This document shows, piece by piece, positions 1 to 6,946 of a stretch of 27,099 bases of DNA. The notes below the pieces were generated by a model. That model was given only the letters and a program-made list of their open reading frames with translations. It ran no database searches and had not been told where the DNA came from. The stretch's first letter is position 1; each line of letters begins with the position of its first letter. Source of the stretch: SCUN01 sp964343975 (lineage in GTDB: Bacteria > Acidobacteriota > Vicinamibacteria > Vicinamibacterales > SCN-69-37); assembly GCA_964343975.1 (NCBI GenBank), contig CAYFLU010000022.1:1-27099 (forward strand). Direction: 5' to 3'. A program made the position numbers and the translations under genes.

Positions 1-443
1 CGCTGGTGCGCCCGAGCGAGATGTTCGGACAGAAGACGCCCGTGCTGCAGTGGCCGTACGTCGAGGGGCTGCGCATGGATGAAGCGATGCATCCGCTCGC
101 GTTCATGGTGGTCGGCCTCTACGGCAAGGTGCTGGCGAACCAGAACGGCGCGCCGATGCGGATCCACCTGCCGTGGAAATACGGCTTCAAGAGCGGGAAG
201 TCGATCGTGCGGATCCGGTTCACCGAGTCGATGCCGAAGACGACCTGGGCCGTCCAGAATCCGGCGGAGTACGGCTTCTGGGCCAATGTGAATCCCGAGG
301 TGGATCACCCGCGCTGGTCGCAGGCGCGTGAGCGTCGTCTGCCCGGGTTTGCCACGAGCCGGCCGACGCTGCTGTTCAACGGCTACACCGACCAGGTGCA
401 GAGTTTGTACGCCGGCATGGACAAGAAGGTATTGTTCTACTGA
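1..443 (+). CDS. msrP: Protein-methionine-sulfoxide reductase catalytic subunit MsrP, C-terminal part
   Basis: The window opens inside this gene; the first complete codon is at 3 and the reading frame has no convincing start, so about 147 C-terminal residues are present. The protein is the periplasmic molybdopterin enzyme (sulfite-oxidase fold) that repairs oxidised methionines in envelope proteins. Recognised from family-typical stretches: PWKYGFKSGKSIV, EYGFWANVNPEVDHPRW and, near the end, RPTLLFNGYTDQV, which closely match the C-terminus of E. coli MsrP (YedY). The Tat signal and the cysteine that binds molybdenum would lie upstream, outside the window. It overlaps msrQ by one base (TGATG), the usual msrPQ arrangement, so the two are translated together. 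Identification is firm; the missing half is not seen. Confidence 0.95.
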   Translation, partial: LVRPSEMFGQKTPVLQWPYVEGLRMDEAMHPLAFMVVGLYGKVLANQNGAPMRIHLPWKYGFKSGKSIVRIRFTESMPKTTWAVQNPAEYGFWANVNPEVDHPRWSQARERRLPGFATSRPTLLFNGYTDQVQSLYAGMDKKVLFY

Positions 444-1153
444 TGCTGAAGACCGGGTACGCGCGGCTGGTCACGCTGCTGAACGCGATCGCGAACTGGA
501 AGGGGTTCTGGTGGGCCACCTTTGTGGGTTGCACCGTCCCCGCCGTGTTGCTGCTCGTGAAGGTCTTGGCCAGCACGACGATGCCCGGTTGGGGCCCGAC
601 CGTGGATGCCACGATCGGCGGACTGGGCGTGGACCCGTTGAAGGCGCTGTTGCACGAGACGGGGGAAGACTCGCTCGGCATCCTGATCGCGTGTCTCGCC
701 ATCACGCCGATTCGCCGGTTGTTCAAGGTGAACGGCATCCAGAAGGTTCGGCGGATGGTGGGTGTCTGGTCGTTCGTCTACGCGCTCGTGCATTTCGGGT
801 TGTATGTCGGGCTCGATCAACTGTGTTACTCGCTGGCGACCTGTGACTTCCGGGCGATCGGGAACGATCTGATCAAGCGGAAGTTCATCTTCATGGGCAT
901 GAGCTCGTTCTCGATCCTGCTCGTGCTCGCCATCACGTCAACCAATGGCTGGATCCGTCGGTTGAAGAAAAAGTGGCAGCCCCTGCACCGGTTGGTATAC
1001 GTCGCGGCCATCAGCGGCGTCATCCACTTCATCTGGGTGCAGAAGGCGGACTACGAGGAGCCGCTCATGTGGGCGGGTTGGATTGCCGCGCTCCTCGGGG
1101 TTCGCGTGTATTTCTCCGTACAGAAGCGGCGGGCCACATTGGCCCGCGCCTAG
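443..1153 (+). CDS. msrQ: MsrQ, heme-binding membrane subunit of the MsrPQ system
   Basis: A 236-residue inner-membrane cytochrome b-type protein that passes electrons from the respiratory chain or a cytosolic flavin reductase to periplasmic MsrP. The sequence has about six hydrophobic segments (roughly residues 22-45, 76-92, 106-125, 148-165, 182-200, 210-227). His117 (in YALVHFGLYV), His182 (PLHRLVY) and His195 (GVIHFIW) fit the heme-ligand histidines of the YedZ/MsrQ family; the 13-residue spacing of the last two matches E. coli. The N-terminus is about 25 residues longer than E. coli MsrQ. The start ATG overlaps the msrP stop by one base. A GC-rich hairpin follows at 1176-1198. Confidence 0.93.
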   Translation: MLKTGYARLVTLLNAIANWKGFWWATFVGCTVPAVLLLVKVLASTTMPGWGPTVDATIGGLGVDPLKALLHETGEDSLGILIACLAITPIRRLFKVNGIQKVRRMVGVWSFVYALVHFGLYVGLDQLCYSLATCDFRAIGNDLIKRKFIFMGMSSFSILLVLAITSTNGWIRRLKKKWQPLHRLVYVAAISGVIHFIWVQKADYEEPLMWAGWIAALLGVRVYFSVQKRRATLARA

Positions 1154-1175
1154 GCGGACGGCGTCGGCAAGACCG

Positions 1176-1198
1176 GGCCGGGCGGCACGCGCCCGGCC
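1176..1198 (+). terminator. GC-rich hairpin after msrQ
   Basis: Perfect 9-base inverted repeat GGCCGGGCG / CGCCCGGCC with a 5-base loop, 22 bases after the msrQ stop. No U-run follows, so it is not a textbook intrinsic terminator, but it lies in the 172-base gap between convergent msrQ and moaA and may stop or stabilise transcripts from either side. I see no gene in the rest of 1154-1325. Confidence 0.5.
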
Positions 1199-1325
1199 AT
1201 TCTCATGTACGGCCGTCTTCGGAATAGTCCGTCGTCATCTTTGCGGCCGATCCGGCCCTGCGGCGCTCGTTGCCGCGTGGCAGCAGGTCGTTCAGACGTT
1301 GAAGATCGGCGGCTGATCGGCGGTG

Positions 1326-2351
1326 CTAGCCGCCGCGCGTGTGCATTTCGAGGTGCGGTTCCTTCTTCAGGATCTTGACGGGGATATACGTGCCGCGATC
1401 GCCGACTCGGAGGCGCTCTTCGGCGCCGCGGTCGGCGCGACCCTGCCAGCCGGCGCGAATCAGATTGAGCATCGTCTCGTGCGAGGCGCCGGCGCGGAGC
1501 GGGCGCCGCAGATCGATGCCGTGTTGCGCGTAGAGGCAGAGCAGGAACACGCCGTCGGCGGTGAGGCGCGCGCGATCGCACGTGCGGCAGAACGGCTGCG
1601 ACGTCGACGAGATGATGCCGAACGTCAGCCCGTCGGGGAGCCGGAAGCGCGCGGCCGGCGCGGAGGAATCCGGTTCCGGAATCGGCGCAATGGCGCCATA
1701 GTGCGCTGACAGACGCTCGATCATCTCGGCGCGCGTGACGACGCGCTGGCGCTGCCAGGCCGTGGCGCCGCCCACGTCCATGTATTCGATAAAGCGCACT
1801 TCGCCGTCGATCGAGCGCGCGAACTCGACGAGATCGATCAGTTCGTCGTCGTTGTCGCCGCGCGTGATGACCGAGTCGAGCTTCAGGTGCGAAAATCCGG
1901 CGCGGCGCGCGGCCTCGATGCCGTCGAGCACTTCGCTGAGCGCATCGATGCGGGCGAGGGTCTTGAAGCGATCGGAGCGGAGCGTGTCGAGACTCACCGT
2001 GAGGCGATGGAGGCCGGCGCGCTTCAGTTCCGCGGCCGCATCGGCGAGCATCACGCCGTTGGTCGTCATTGCGAGGTCACGGAGCCAGGGCCGCGCGGCG
2101 AGCCCGGCGATGACCACCGGGAGATTTCGACGCAGCAACGGCTCGCCACCGGTGAGCCGCACGCGGTCCACGCCGAGTGCGCCGAACAGATCGGCGACCG
2201 TCAGGATCTCTTCGAGCGTGAGCAGGTCTTCGCGCGGCAGCCAGAGGTACTCGTCCTCGGGCATGCAGTAGTGACACCGCAAGTTGCAGCGATCGGTCAC
2301 CGACAGCCGGAGGCTGCCGAGCGGCCGGCCGAGGGTGTCGGTCACGCTCAC
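1326..2351 (-). CDS. moaA: GTP 3',8-cyclase MoaA
   Basis: Radical-SAM enzyme for the first step of molybdopterin cofactor synthesis: rearranges GTP to 3',8-cyclo-GTP, which MoaC converts to cyclic pyranopterin monophosphate. About 341 residues, normal family length. The N-terminal 4Fe-4S/SAM motif is Cys22-Cys26-Cys29 (CNLRCHYC); LTGGEPLLR follows; the second cluster motif FCRTCDRARLTADGVFLLC lies in the C-terminal half, and the protein ends in the family-typical Gly-Gly. I start it at GTG 2351, which overlaps the upstream gene's TGA by four bases (GTGA). The frame stays open further upstream, but that part is antisense-like shadow inside the neighbour; a GTG at 2345 is an alternative. The msrPQ genes opposite encode a user of the cofactor. 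Confidence 0.94.
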   Translation of the reverse strand: MSVTDTLGRPLGSLRLSVTDRCNLRCHYCMPEDEYLWLPREDLLTLEEILTVADLFGALGVDRVRLTGGEPLLRRNLPVVIAGLAARPWLRDLAMTTNGVMLADAAAELKRAGLHRLTVSLDTLRSDRFKTLARIDALSEVLDGIEAARRAGFSHLKLDSVITRGDNDDELIDLVEFARSIDGEVRFIEYMDVGGATAWQRQRVVTRAEMIERLSAHYGAIAPIPEPDSSAPAARFRLPDGLTFGIISSTSQPFCRTCDRARLTADGVFLLCLYAQHGIDLRRPLRAGASHETMLNLIRAGWQGRADRGAEERLRVGDRGTYIPVKILKKEPHLEMHTRGG

Positions 2352-3229
2352 TGCTGGTACTTGCCTTCCTTGTACACGTCGGTCAGCACGCCCTTCATCG
2401 TGCCCGGGTTGGGTTCGGGACCGCCCTTGGGCATCGAGAGGAAATATTCGATGATCGGCAGATCGTCGGAGAGGATCGGCCCGTCGCCGACATACTCGCG
2501 CACCTGCTTGTCGCCGGCGGAGTAGACGGAGAGCAACGTCTTGAAGTCGATGAGGCCGTTGGCGGCAAAGGCGCCGCGCGTCTGCGGATTCTGCATCTTG
2601 CGATCCCAGTCGACTTCGTGGAGTTCGAGGGGCTGGGTGGAGCCGACGGCCAGCTGGTGGTTCACCCACAGCGTCACGTACGGAAACACGGACGTGAAGG
2701 TGCGCAACATCATCTTGTATTGATACTCGGTGTCGGCGGCGATCCACTGCACCATGACGCCCGTGGGCGTGAGCGAGCGCTTCGCGAGCTCGAAGTAGTC
2801 GCGCGAGTAGAGATTGCCCGCGCCGGCCAGGTGCGGCAGGATCAGGTCCGCCGTGATCACGTCGAACTTCTTCGTCGTCGTGAGCAGGAAGTTGCGGCCG
2901 TCATCCACGCGGAAGTTCACCTGTGGATTCTCGAGCACGTTGTGATTCGCGCTCTTGAACCAGGCGCCGGCCGCGATCACCGACGGCGAGAGCTCGACGA
3001 GTTGCGTCGTGGTGCCGGGCATCACGCTGGCCGCGCCGGCCGTGGCGCCGCCGCCCATGCCGACGACCAGGATGCGGCTCGGACTGGGATGCACACCGAG
3101 GCCGAGGAGGCCGATGGCGCGATGCAGCGTGACTTCGCCGTCGCGATCCGTGGCGTGATGCATGCCGTCGATCAACAGCTGATTTCCTGCGTGACGGCGA
3201 CCGTGGTCTGCGCGTCTTCGGAGAACCAC
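2348..3229 (-). CDS. Spermidine-synthase-like domain, C-terminal half of a frameshifted fusion protein
   Basis: The reading frame opens at GTG 3229, but homologous-looking sequence only begins near 3187 (GNQLLIDGMHHATD) and runs to TGA 2348. It resembles the Rossmann methyltransferase-like domain of spermidine synthases fused behind MFS-type membrane domains: nucleotide-binding loop ILVVGMGGGATAG, acidic strand end VELSPSVI, VDDGRNFL, FDVITADLILPHLAG, LYSRDYFELAKRSL. True spermidine synthases carry Asp in a GGGDGG loop; here it reads GGGATAG, so aminopropyl transfer is doubtful and the substrate is unknown. It should be read as one gene with the membrane half at 3172-4662, interrupted by one missing base. 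It overlaps moaA by four bases. Confidence 0.75.
   Translation of the reverse strand: MVLRRRADHGRRHAGNQLLIDGMHHATDRDGEVTLHRAIGLLGLGVHPSPSRILVVGMGGGATAGAASVMPGTTTQLVELSPSVIAAGAWFKSANHNVLENPQVNFRVDDGRNFLLTTTKKFDVITADLILPHLAGAGNLYSRDYFELAKRSLTPTGVMVQWIAADTEYQYKMMLRTFTSVFPYVTLWVNHQLAVGSTQPLELHEVDWDRKMQNPQTRGAFAANGLIDFKTLLSVYSAGDKQVREYVGDGPILSDDLPIIEYFLSMPKGGPEPNPGTMKGVLTDVYKEGKYQQ
3172..3195 (-). other. Apparent one-base deletion (frameshift) joining the two halves of the MFS/SpeE-like gene
   Basis: On the minus strand the first frame reads VAVTQ then EISC and stop; moving back one base after the CAG codon gives VTQ-GNQLLIDGM, the expected continuation of the domain. Adding one G to the GG at 3187-3186 would restore a single frame. 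No good X-XXY-YYZ slippery heptamer is present, so programmed frameshifting is less likely than a mutation or a sequencing or assembly error. Confidence 0.75.
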
Positions 3230-4662
3230 AGGATCTTCTGGCCGTCGTAGCGGCGCGCCACGACATCGCGGAAGACGTCGGGCTGCGTGAGCGCGGCGGC
3301 CACGAACACCGCGCCGGCGAGCGCCGCGGCGCCTTTGGCTGCGCGCGCCCCTGAGGTGAGGAGTAGGCCGATGCCGCCGAGCATGGGCAGCGTCGCGATC
3401 AGGATGAGGCTCGTGCGCGCGCCGAGCACGGGGATGAGCACGAAGCCGGCGGCGATCGATCCGAGGATGGCGCCCGCGACGTTGGACGCATAGAGCGTGC
3501 CGATGCGCCGGCCGAGCCCGCGGTCATGACCGGCCGACCAGAGGACGACGCCAATCGGGAAGGCCGCGCCGAGGAGCAGTGAGGTGGGCAGAAGCGCGAG
3601 CATGGCGGAGCCGAGGAGCGGCAGCACGTAGTCGTACGGCGGCTTCATCCACGTCATCTTCCACATCCACTCCATCACGTCGTAGCTGCGCACGATGCCG
3701 TAGAGCGACGTCAGCGCCAGCAACGCGATGGCGGCTTCGAGCACGCCGAGCGCGAAGACCCAGTTCCACTTGCGCTTGAGGAGCGGCGTGATGATGAGGC
3801 TGCCGATCGCCATCCCCAGGAGCACCGCGGCGAGCATGCAGGCGAACGCGTAGGTGGTCGGTCGCAGGAAGAACACGAGGATGCGGAACCAGATGATCTC
3901 GAGCGCGAGCGACACGGCGCCCGAGAGGATCATCACGATGAGGACGATGCGGCGCGCGGCCGGTGAGGGCGGCGCCACGGTCGAAGCGGCGGTCTCGGCC
4001 GGCGCGTCGCCGGCGCCCAGATGGCGGCCGAAGAGCCAGGCCGTGGCGGCGACGGTGATGTTGATGCCGGCTGCGGCGAGGAATGACCGCTGCATGCCGA
4101 GCGCGGGCACGAGCCAGAGCGAGCCGAGGAGCGTGCCGGCAATGGCGCCGGCGGTGTTGATGCCGTAGAGGAGCGCGGCGCTGGTCGAGAGGCCGGTGGA
4201 GGTGCGGCTGGCCGCACGCAGGAGCAGCGGATACGTCGAGCCCATCAGAATCGCGGGCACGATCAAGGCCACGGCCGACAGGAGGCCGCGCGTGAGCGTT
4301 TTCAGCAGCGCGGAATCGTGGAGCGCGGGCGCGATCGCGACGTAGAGATGCTCGACGCCCTGCAGGGCATACGGCGTGATCAGCGCCGTGACTGCGATCA
4401 GAAGTTCGACGAGGGCGAAGACGCCCACCGGCCGCTCGACCCGGTCCGACACGCGATCGGCGAGGTAGCTGCCGATGGCCAGGCCGGCCATGAAGACGGC
4501 CAGAACTGTGCTCGCGGCATACACCGTGACGCCAAACGCCAGCGAGAGGCGGCGCGTCCACAACACCTGATACACGAGGGCCGCACCGCCCGACAGGAAG
4601 AAGGCGGCAAGGAGGCCAGCGCCGACCGCGGTCGGACGACGCGACGAAACCGTATGAGACAT
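3172..4662 (-). CDS. MFS-like membrane half of a fused MFS/spermidine-synthase-like protein
   Basis: Begins at ATG 4662 and stops at 3172, 496 codons. The N-terminus (AFFLSGGAALVYQVLWTR) and the GLAIGSYLADR stretch are typical of the fused membrane domain seen with SpeE-like enzymes in many soil bacteria. About a dozen hydrophobic segments are visible, interrupted by a soluble linker near residues 215-235 (PAETAAST). The last residues, KILWFSEDAQTTVAVTQ, are the first strand of the SpeE-like domain; four residues later the frame terminates, while the continuation lies in the next frame. Intact relatives should therefore be one protein of about 770 residues. Role unknown; a transporter or membrane-anchored transferase is conceivable. 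Confidence 0.8.
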   Translation of the reverse strand: MSHTVSSRRPTAVGAGLLAAFFLSGGAALVYQVLWTRRLSLAFGVTVYAASTVLAVFMAGLAIGSYLADRVSDRVERPVGVFALVELLIAVTALITPYALQGVEHLYVAIAPALHDSALLKTLTRGLLSAVALIVPAILMGSTYPLLLRAASRTSTGLSTSAALLYGINTAGAIAGTLLGSLWLVPALGMQRSFLAAAGINITVAATAWLFGRHLGAGDAPAETAASTVAPPSPAARRIVLIVMILSGAVSLALEIIWFRILVFFLRPTTYAFACMLAAVLLGMAIGSLIITPLLKRKWNWVFALGVLEAAIALLALTSLYGIVRSYDVMEWMWKMTWMKPPYDYVLPLLGSAMLALLPTSLLLGAAFPIGVVLWSAGHDRGLGRRIGTLYASNVAGAILGSIAAGFVLIPVLGARTSLILIATLPMLGGIGLLLTSGARAAKGAAALAGAVFVAAALTQPDVFRDVVARRYDGQKILWFSEDAQTTVAVTQEISC

Positions 4663-4693
4663 GTCTTCGGGATTATTACAGATGCGGCTTATC

Positions 4694-4699
4694 TATAAT
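4694..4699 (+). promoter_or_regulatory. TATAAT -10 element of the amidohydrolase gene
   Basis: A perfect TATAAT in the 69-base divergent gap between the MFS/SpeE-like gene and the amidohydrolase gene, predicting transcription from about 4706 and a 26-base leader. The gap is locally AT-rich (GATTATTACA at 4671-4680), unlike its surroundings, but no clear -35 hexamer stands at 17 bases. Confidence 0.6.
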
Positions 4700-4720
4700 G
4701 AACGCGCCCGCAGGCCGGGC

Positions 4721-4727
4721 GAGGAGG
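4721..4727 (+). promoter_or_regulatory. Ribosome binding site of the amidohydrolase gene
   Basis: GAGGAGG four bases before ATG 4732, the strongest Shine-Dalgarno sequence in the window. It fixes the start just before a signal peptide. Confidence 0.7.
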
Positions 4728-4731
4728 CGAG

Positions 4732-6366
4732 ATGGGTCGTCGAGTGCTGACCGCAAGTCTGTTTCTGTTGGTGATGGCCTCGGGTGCCACGCTGGCACAG
4801 CGGGGACAGGGGGCCGGTCCGGCGCCCGCGCCGCTCAACCTGCCCGCCGATTCGGCCAAGCTGGCCGCGCTCAAGACCGAGGCAGCCGCCGACGTTGACA
4901 AGATGGGCGACCTGATTCAGCAGGGCGTCGACTCGGTGTTCAGCTTCGCGGAGCTGGGCTTCCAGGAAGTCGAGACCGTGCGCTACATCAAGGACCTGCT
5001 CAAGAAGAACGGGTTCCAGATCCAGGAGAACATCGCGGGCGTGCCCACGGCGTTCATCGCCACGTGGGGCAGCGGCAAGCCGGTGATCGCCCTCGGGTCG
5101 GATATCGACGGCATCCCGCAGGCGTCGCAGAAGCCGGGCGTCGCGTACCACGACCCGATGGTGCAGGAGGGCCCGGGGCACGGCGAGGGCCACAACTCGG
5201 GCATGTTCGTGAACATCGCGGCGGCCATCGAGGTGAAGAAGCTCATGGAGCGCGAGCACATGAGCGGCACCCTCCGCATCTGGCCGGGCGTGGCCGAGGA
5301 ACTGGTCGGCACGAAGGCGTACTACGTGCGCGCCGGCGTCTTCAAGGACGTGGACATCGCGCTCTTCACGCACGTGGGCAACAACCTGTCGGTGTCGTAC
5401 GGCGAAGGCGGGGGCAACGGCCTCATTTCCGTCCAGTACAACTTCAAGGGCGAGTCGGCGCACGCGGCCGGCAACCCATGGCGCGGGCGCAGCGCGCTCG
5501 ACGCTGTCGAGCTGATGGACGTCGGCTGGAACTTCCGTCGTGAGCACCTGCCGATCTCGCAGCGCTCGCACTCGGTCATCACGGATGGCGGGGCGCAGCC
5601 GAACGTCGTCCCGCCGACGGCGTCGGTCTGGTACTACTTCCGGCAGAACACCTACGACGGCATCATGGAGCTCTGGAAGACGGGCGACGAGATCGCGAAG
5701 GGCGCGGCGATGATGACCGGCACCCAGCTGGCCTCGACGCGCGTGCTCGGCTCGGCGTGGCCGCAGCATTTCAACCGTGCCGTCGCGGAGACGACCTACG
5801 CAAACATCCAGAAGGTCGGCCTGCCGACCTGGAGCGAACAGGACCAGGCGCTCGCCAAGGGCATTCAGAAGGAGCTCGGGCAGCGTGAAACGGGCCTCGC
5901 CAGCCGGATCGGTCCGATCGGCACGGGCGTTCCGCTCGCGCAGAACACGGGCGGCGGCTCGGATGACATCGGCGACGTCTCGTGGGCGGTGCCGACGGTG
6001 ACGCTGCAGTATCCGTCGAACATCCCGGGGCTGCCGGGCCACAACTGGGCGAATGCCATCTCCATGGCCACGCCGATCGCCCACAAGGGCGTGATGGCCG
6101 GCGCCAAGGTGCAGGCGATGACGATGCTCGACATTTTGTCGAAGCCGGAAGTCGTGACGGCCGCGTGGGATTACTACAAGAACGTCCAGACGCGCGACCA
6201 GAAGTACACGCCGCTCATCCGCCCGCAGGACTCCCCGGCCATCGAGCTGAACAAGCCGACGATGGACAAGTTCAAGCCCGAACTGCGGAAGTTCTACTAC
6301 GACCCCTCGCGGTTCAAGTCGTATCTGGAACAGCTGAACATCCAGTATCCGACGCTCAAGAAATAA
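4732..6366 (+). CDS. Secreted M20-family amidohydrolase, AbgB-like
   Basis: A 544-residue metal-dependent amidohydrolase related to AbgB (p-aminobenzoyl-glutamate hydrolase subunit B). Residues 1-22 form a Sec signal peptide (basic GRR, hydrophobic core, cleavage likely after TLA before Gln23), so it acts in the periplasm or outside. Metal-site positions can be followed: Asp124/Asp126 in GSDIDGIP, His150-Glu152-His154 in GHGEGHN, Glu189-Glu190 in VAEELVG, His214 in FTHVG and His437 in PGHNW. The M20D/AbgB type usually has Cys where Glu152 stands. GESAHAAGNPWRGRSALDAV and the PNVVP stretch belong to the lid/dimerisation domain. Own promoter and downstream hairpin suggest a single-gene unit. 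The natural amide substrate is unknown; peptide or acyl-amino-acid scavenging is a guess. Confidence 0.88.
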   Translation: MGRRVLTASLFLLVMASGATLAQRGQGAGPAPAPLNLPADSAKLAALKTEAAADVDKMGDLIQQGVDSVFSFAELGFQEVETVRYIKDLLKKNGFQIQENIAGVPTAFIATWGSGKPVIALGSDIDGIPQASQKPGVAYHDPMVQEGPGHGEGHNSGMFVNIAAAIEVKKLMEREHMSGTLRIWPGVAEELVGTKAYYVRAGVFKDVDIALFTHVGNNLSVSYGEGGGNGLISVQYNFKGESAHAAGNPWRGRSALDAVELMDVGWNFRREHLPISQRSHSVITDGGAQPNVVPPTASVWYYFRQNTYDGIMELWKTGDEIAKGAAMMTGTQLASTRVLGSAWPQHFNRAVAETTYANIQKVGLPTWSEQDQALAKGIQKELGQRETGLASRIGPIGTGVPLAQNTGGGSDDIGDVSWAVPTVTLQYPSNIPGLPGHNWANAISMATPIAHKGVMAGAKVQAMTMLDILSKPEVVTAAWDYYKNVQTRDQKYTPLIRPQDSPAIELNKPTMDKFKPELRKFYYDPSRFKSYLEQLNIQYPTLKK

Positions 6367-6385
6367 GCACGGCGTATCGCACCGG

Positions 6386-6419
6386 AGAGGGCCGCGAATC
6401 ATCAGGTTCGCGGCCCTCT
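6386..6419 (+). terminator. Strong hairpin between the amidohydrolase and gamma-carbonic anhydrase genes
   Basis: Perfect 13-base inverted repeat AGAGGGCCGCGAA / TTCGCGGCCCTCT with an 8-base loop, 20 bases after the amidohydrolase stop. No T-run follows, so termination may need Rho or rely on the hairpin alone. The next promoter (TACAAT 6425) begins directly after it. Confidence 0.75.
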
Positions 6420-6424
6420 GCCGT

Positions 6425-6430
6425 TACAAT
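6425..6430 (+). promoter_or_regulatory. TACAAT -10 element before the gamma-carbonic anhydrase gene
   Basis: TACAAT (within GTTACAATGG) ends ten bases before ATG 6440, which places the predicted start of transcription at about 6437 and leaves a leader of about 3 bases. A GGAAG at 6431-6435 would not be in such an mRNA. No clear -35 hexamer is visible. The same hexamer precedes mgtE and recO. Confidence 0.5.
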
Positions 6431-6439
6431 GGAAGATCC

Positions 6440-6946
6440 ATGCGGCGTCCCTACAAAGGTGTCCTACCCACCGTGCATCCGTCGGCGTTTATCGACGACT
6501 CGGCGCAGGTCATTGGCGATGTGGTCATCGGGGCCGAGAGTAGCGTCTGGATGATGGCCGTGATCCGCGGTGACGTGAACTACATCCGGATCGGCGATCG
6601 GACCAATGTGCAGGACGGCACGGTCGTTCACGTGCAGCACGACACGCACCCCACGGTGCTCGGCAATGACGTCACGATCGGGCATGGCGCGATCGTGCAC
6701 GGCTGCACGATCCGGGATCGCGTGCTCGTCGGGATGGGCGCCATCATTTTGAATGGCGCCACGATCGGCGAAGACTGCATCGTGGCCGCGGGGTCGCTCG
6801 TGACCGAGGGCATGACGGTGCCACCCCGCTCGATGGTGATGGGCAGTCCGGCCAAGGTGAAGCGGCCGCTCCGCGACGAGGAAGTCGCGATGATTCAGGC
6901 ATTCGCGGACAACTACGTCCGCTACAGACGGGACTATCAGGCATGA
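6440..6946 (+). CDS. Gamma-class carbonic anhydrase family protein
   Basis: A 168-residue left-handed beta-helix protein of the YrdA/PaaY family, trimeric in known members, with a metal site between subunits. Hexapeptide repeats run from about residue 13 to 125 (SAQVIGDVVIGAES, RIGDRTNVQDGTVVHV, TIGHGAIVHGCTI, RVLVGMGAIILNGATIGEDC). His64, His82 and His87 match the three metal-binding histidines of gamma-carbonic anhydrases, including the five-residue gap of the last two. A C-terminal helix follows GSPAKVKRPL. Activity in this subfamily is variable and often weak, so carbonic anhydrase is a family name rather than proven function. It overlaps hisS by four bases (ATGA) and heads an eight-gene run. 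Confidence 0.9.
   Translation: MRRPYKGVLPTVHPSAFIDDSAQVIGDVVIGAESSVWMMAVIRGDVNYIRIGDRTNVQDGTVVHVQHDTHPTVLGNDVTIGHGAIVHGCTIRDRVLVGMGAIILNGATIGEDCIVAAGSLVTEGMTVPPRSMVMGSPAKVKRPLRDEEVAMIQAFADNYVRYRRDYQA

Noticed and set aside
1154..1325. Possible small gene or RNA in the msrQ-moaA gap
   Set aside because: No start with a ribosome binding site and family-like peptide; only a hairpin is supported.
2351..2747. Upstream extension of the moaA frame (132 more codons)
   Set aside because: It overlaps the SpeE-like domain, gives a peptide unlike any MoaA N-terminus, and the GTGA overlap at 2348-2351 is the natural start.
3172..3195. Programmed -1 ribosomal frameshift at the MFS/SpeE-like junction
   Set aside because: No X-XXY-YYZ heptamer and no evident downstream structure; a one-base indel or sequencing error explains the data more simply.
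4693..6402. Open frame of 569 codons on the minus strand opposite the amidohydrolase gene
   Set aside because: Composition dominated by Arg, His, Leu and Val; no domain; the plus strand has a promoter, ribosome binding site, signal peptide and clear family match.
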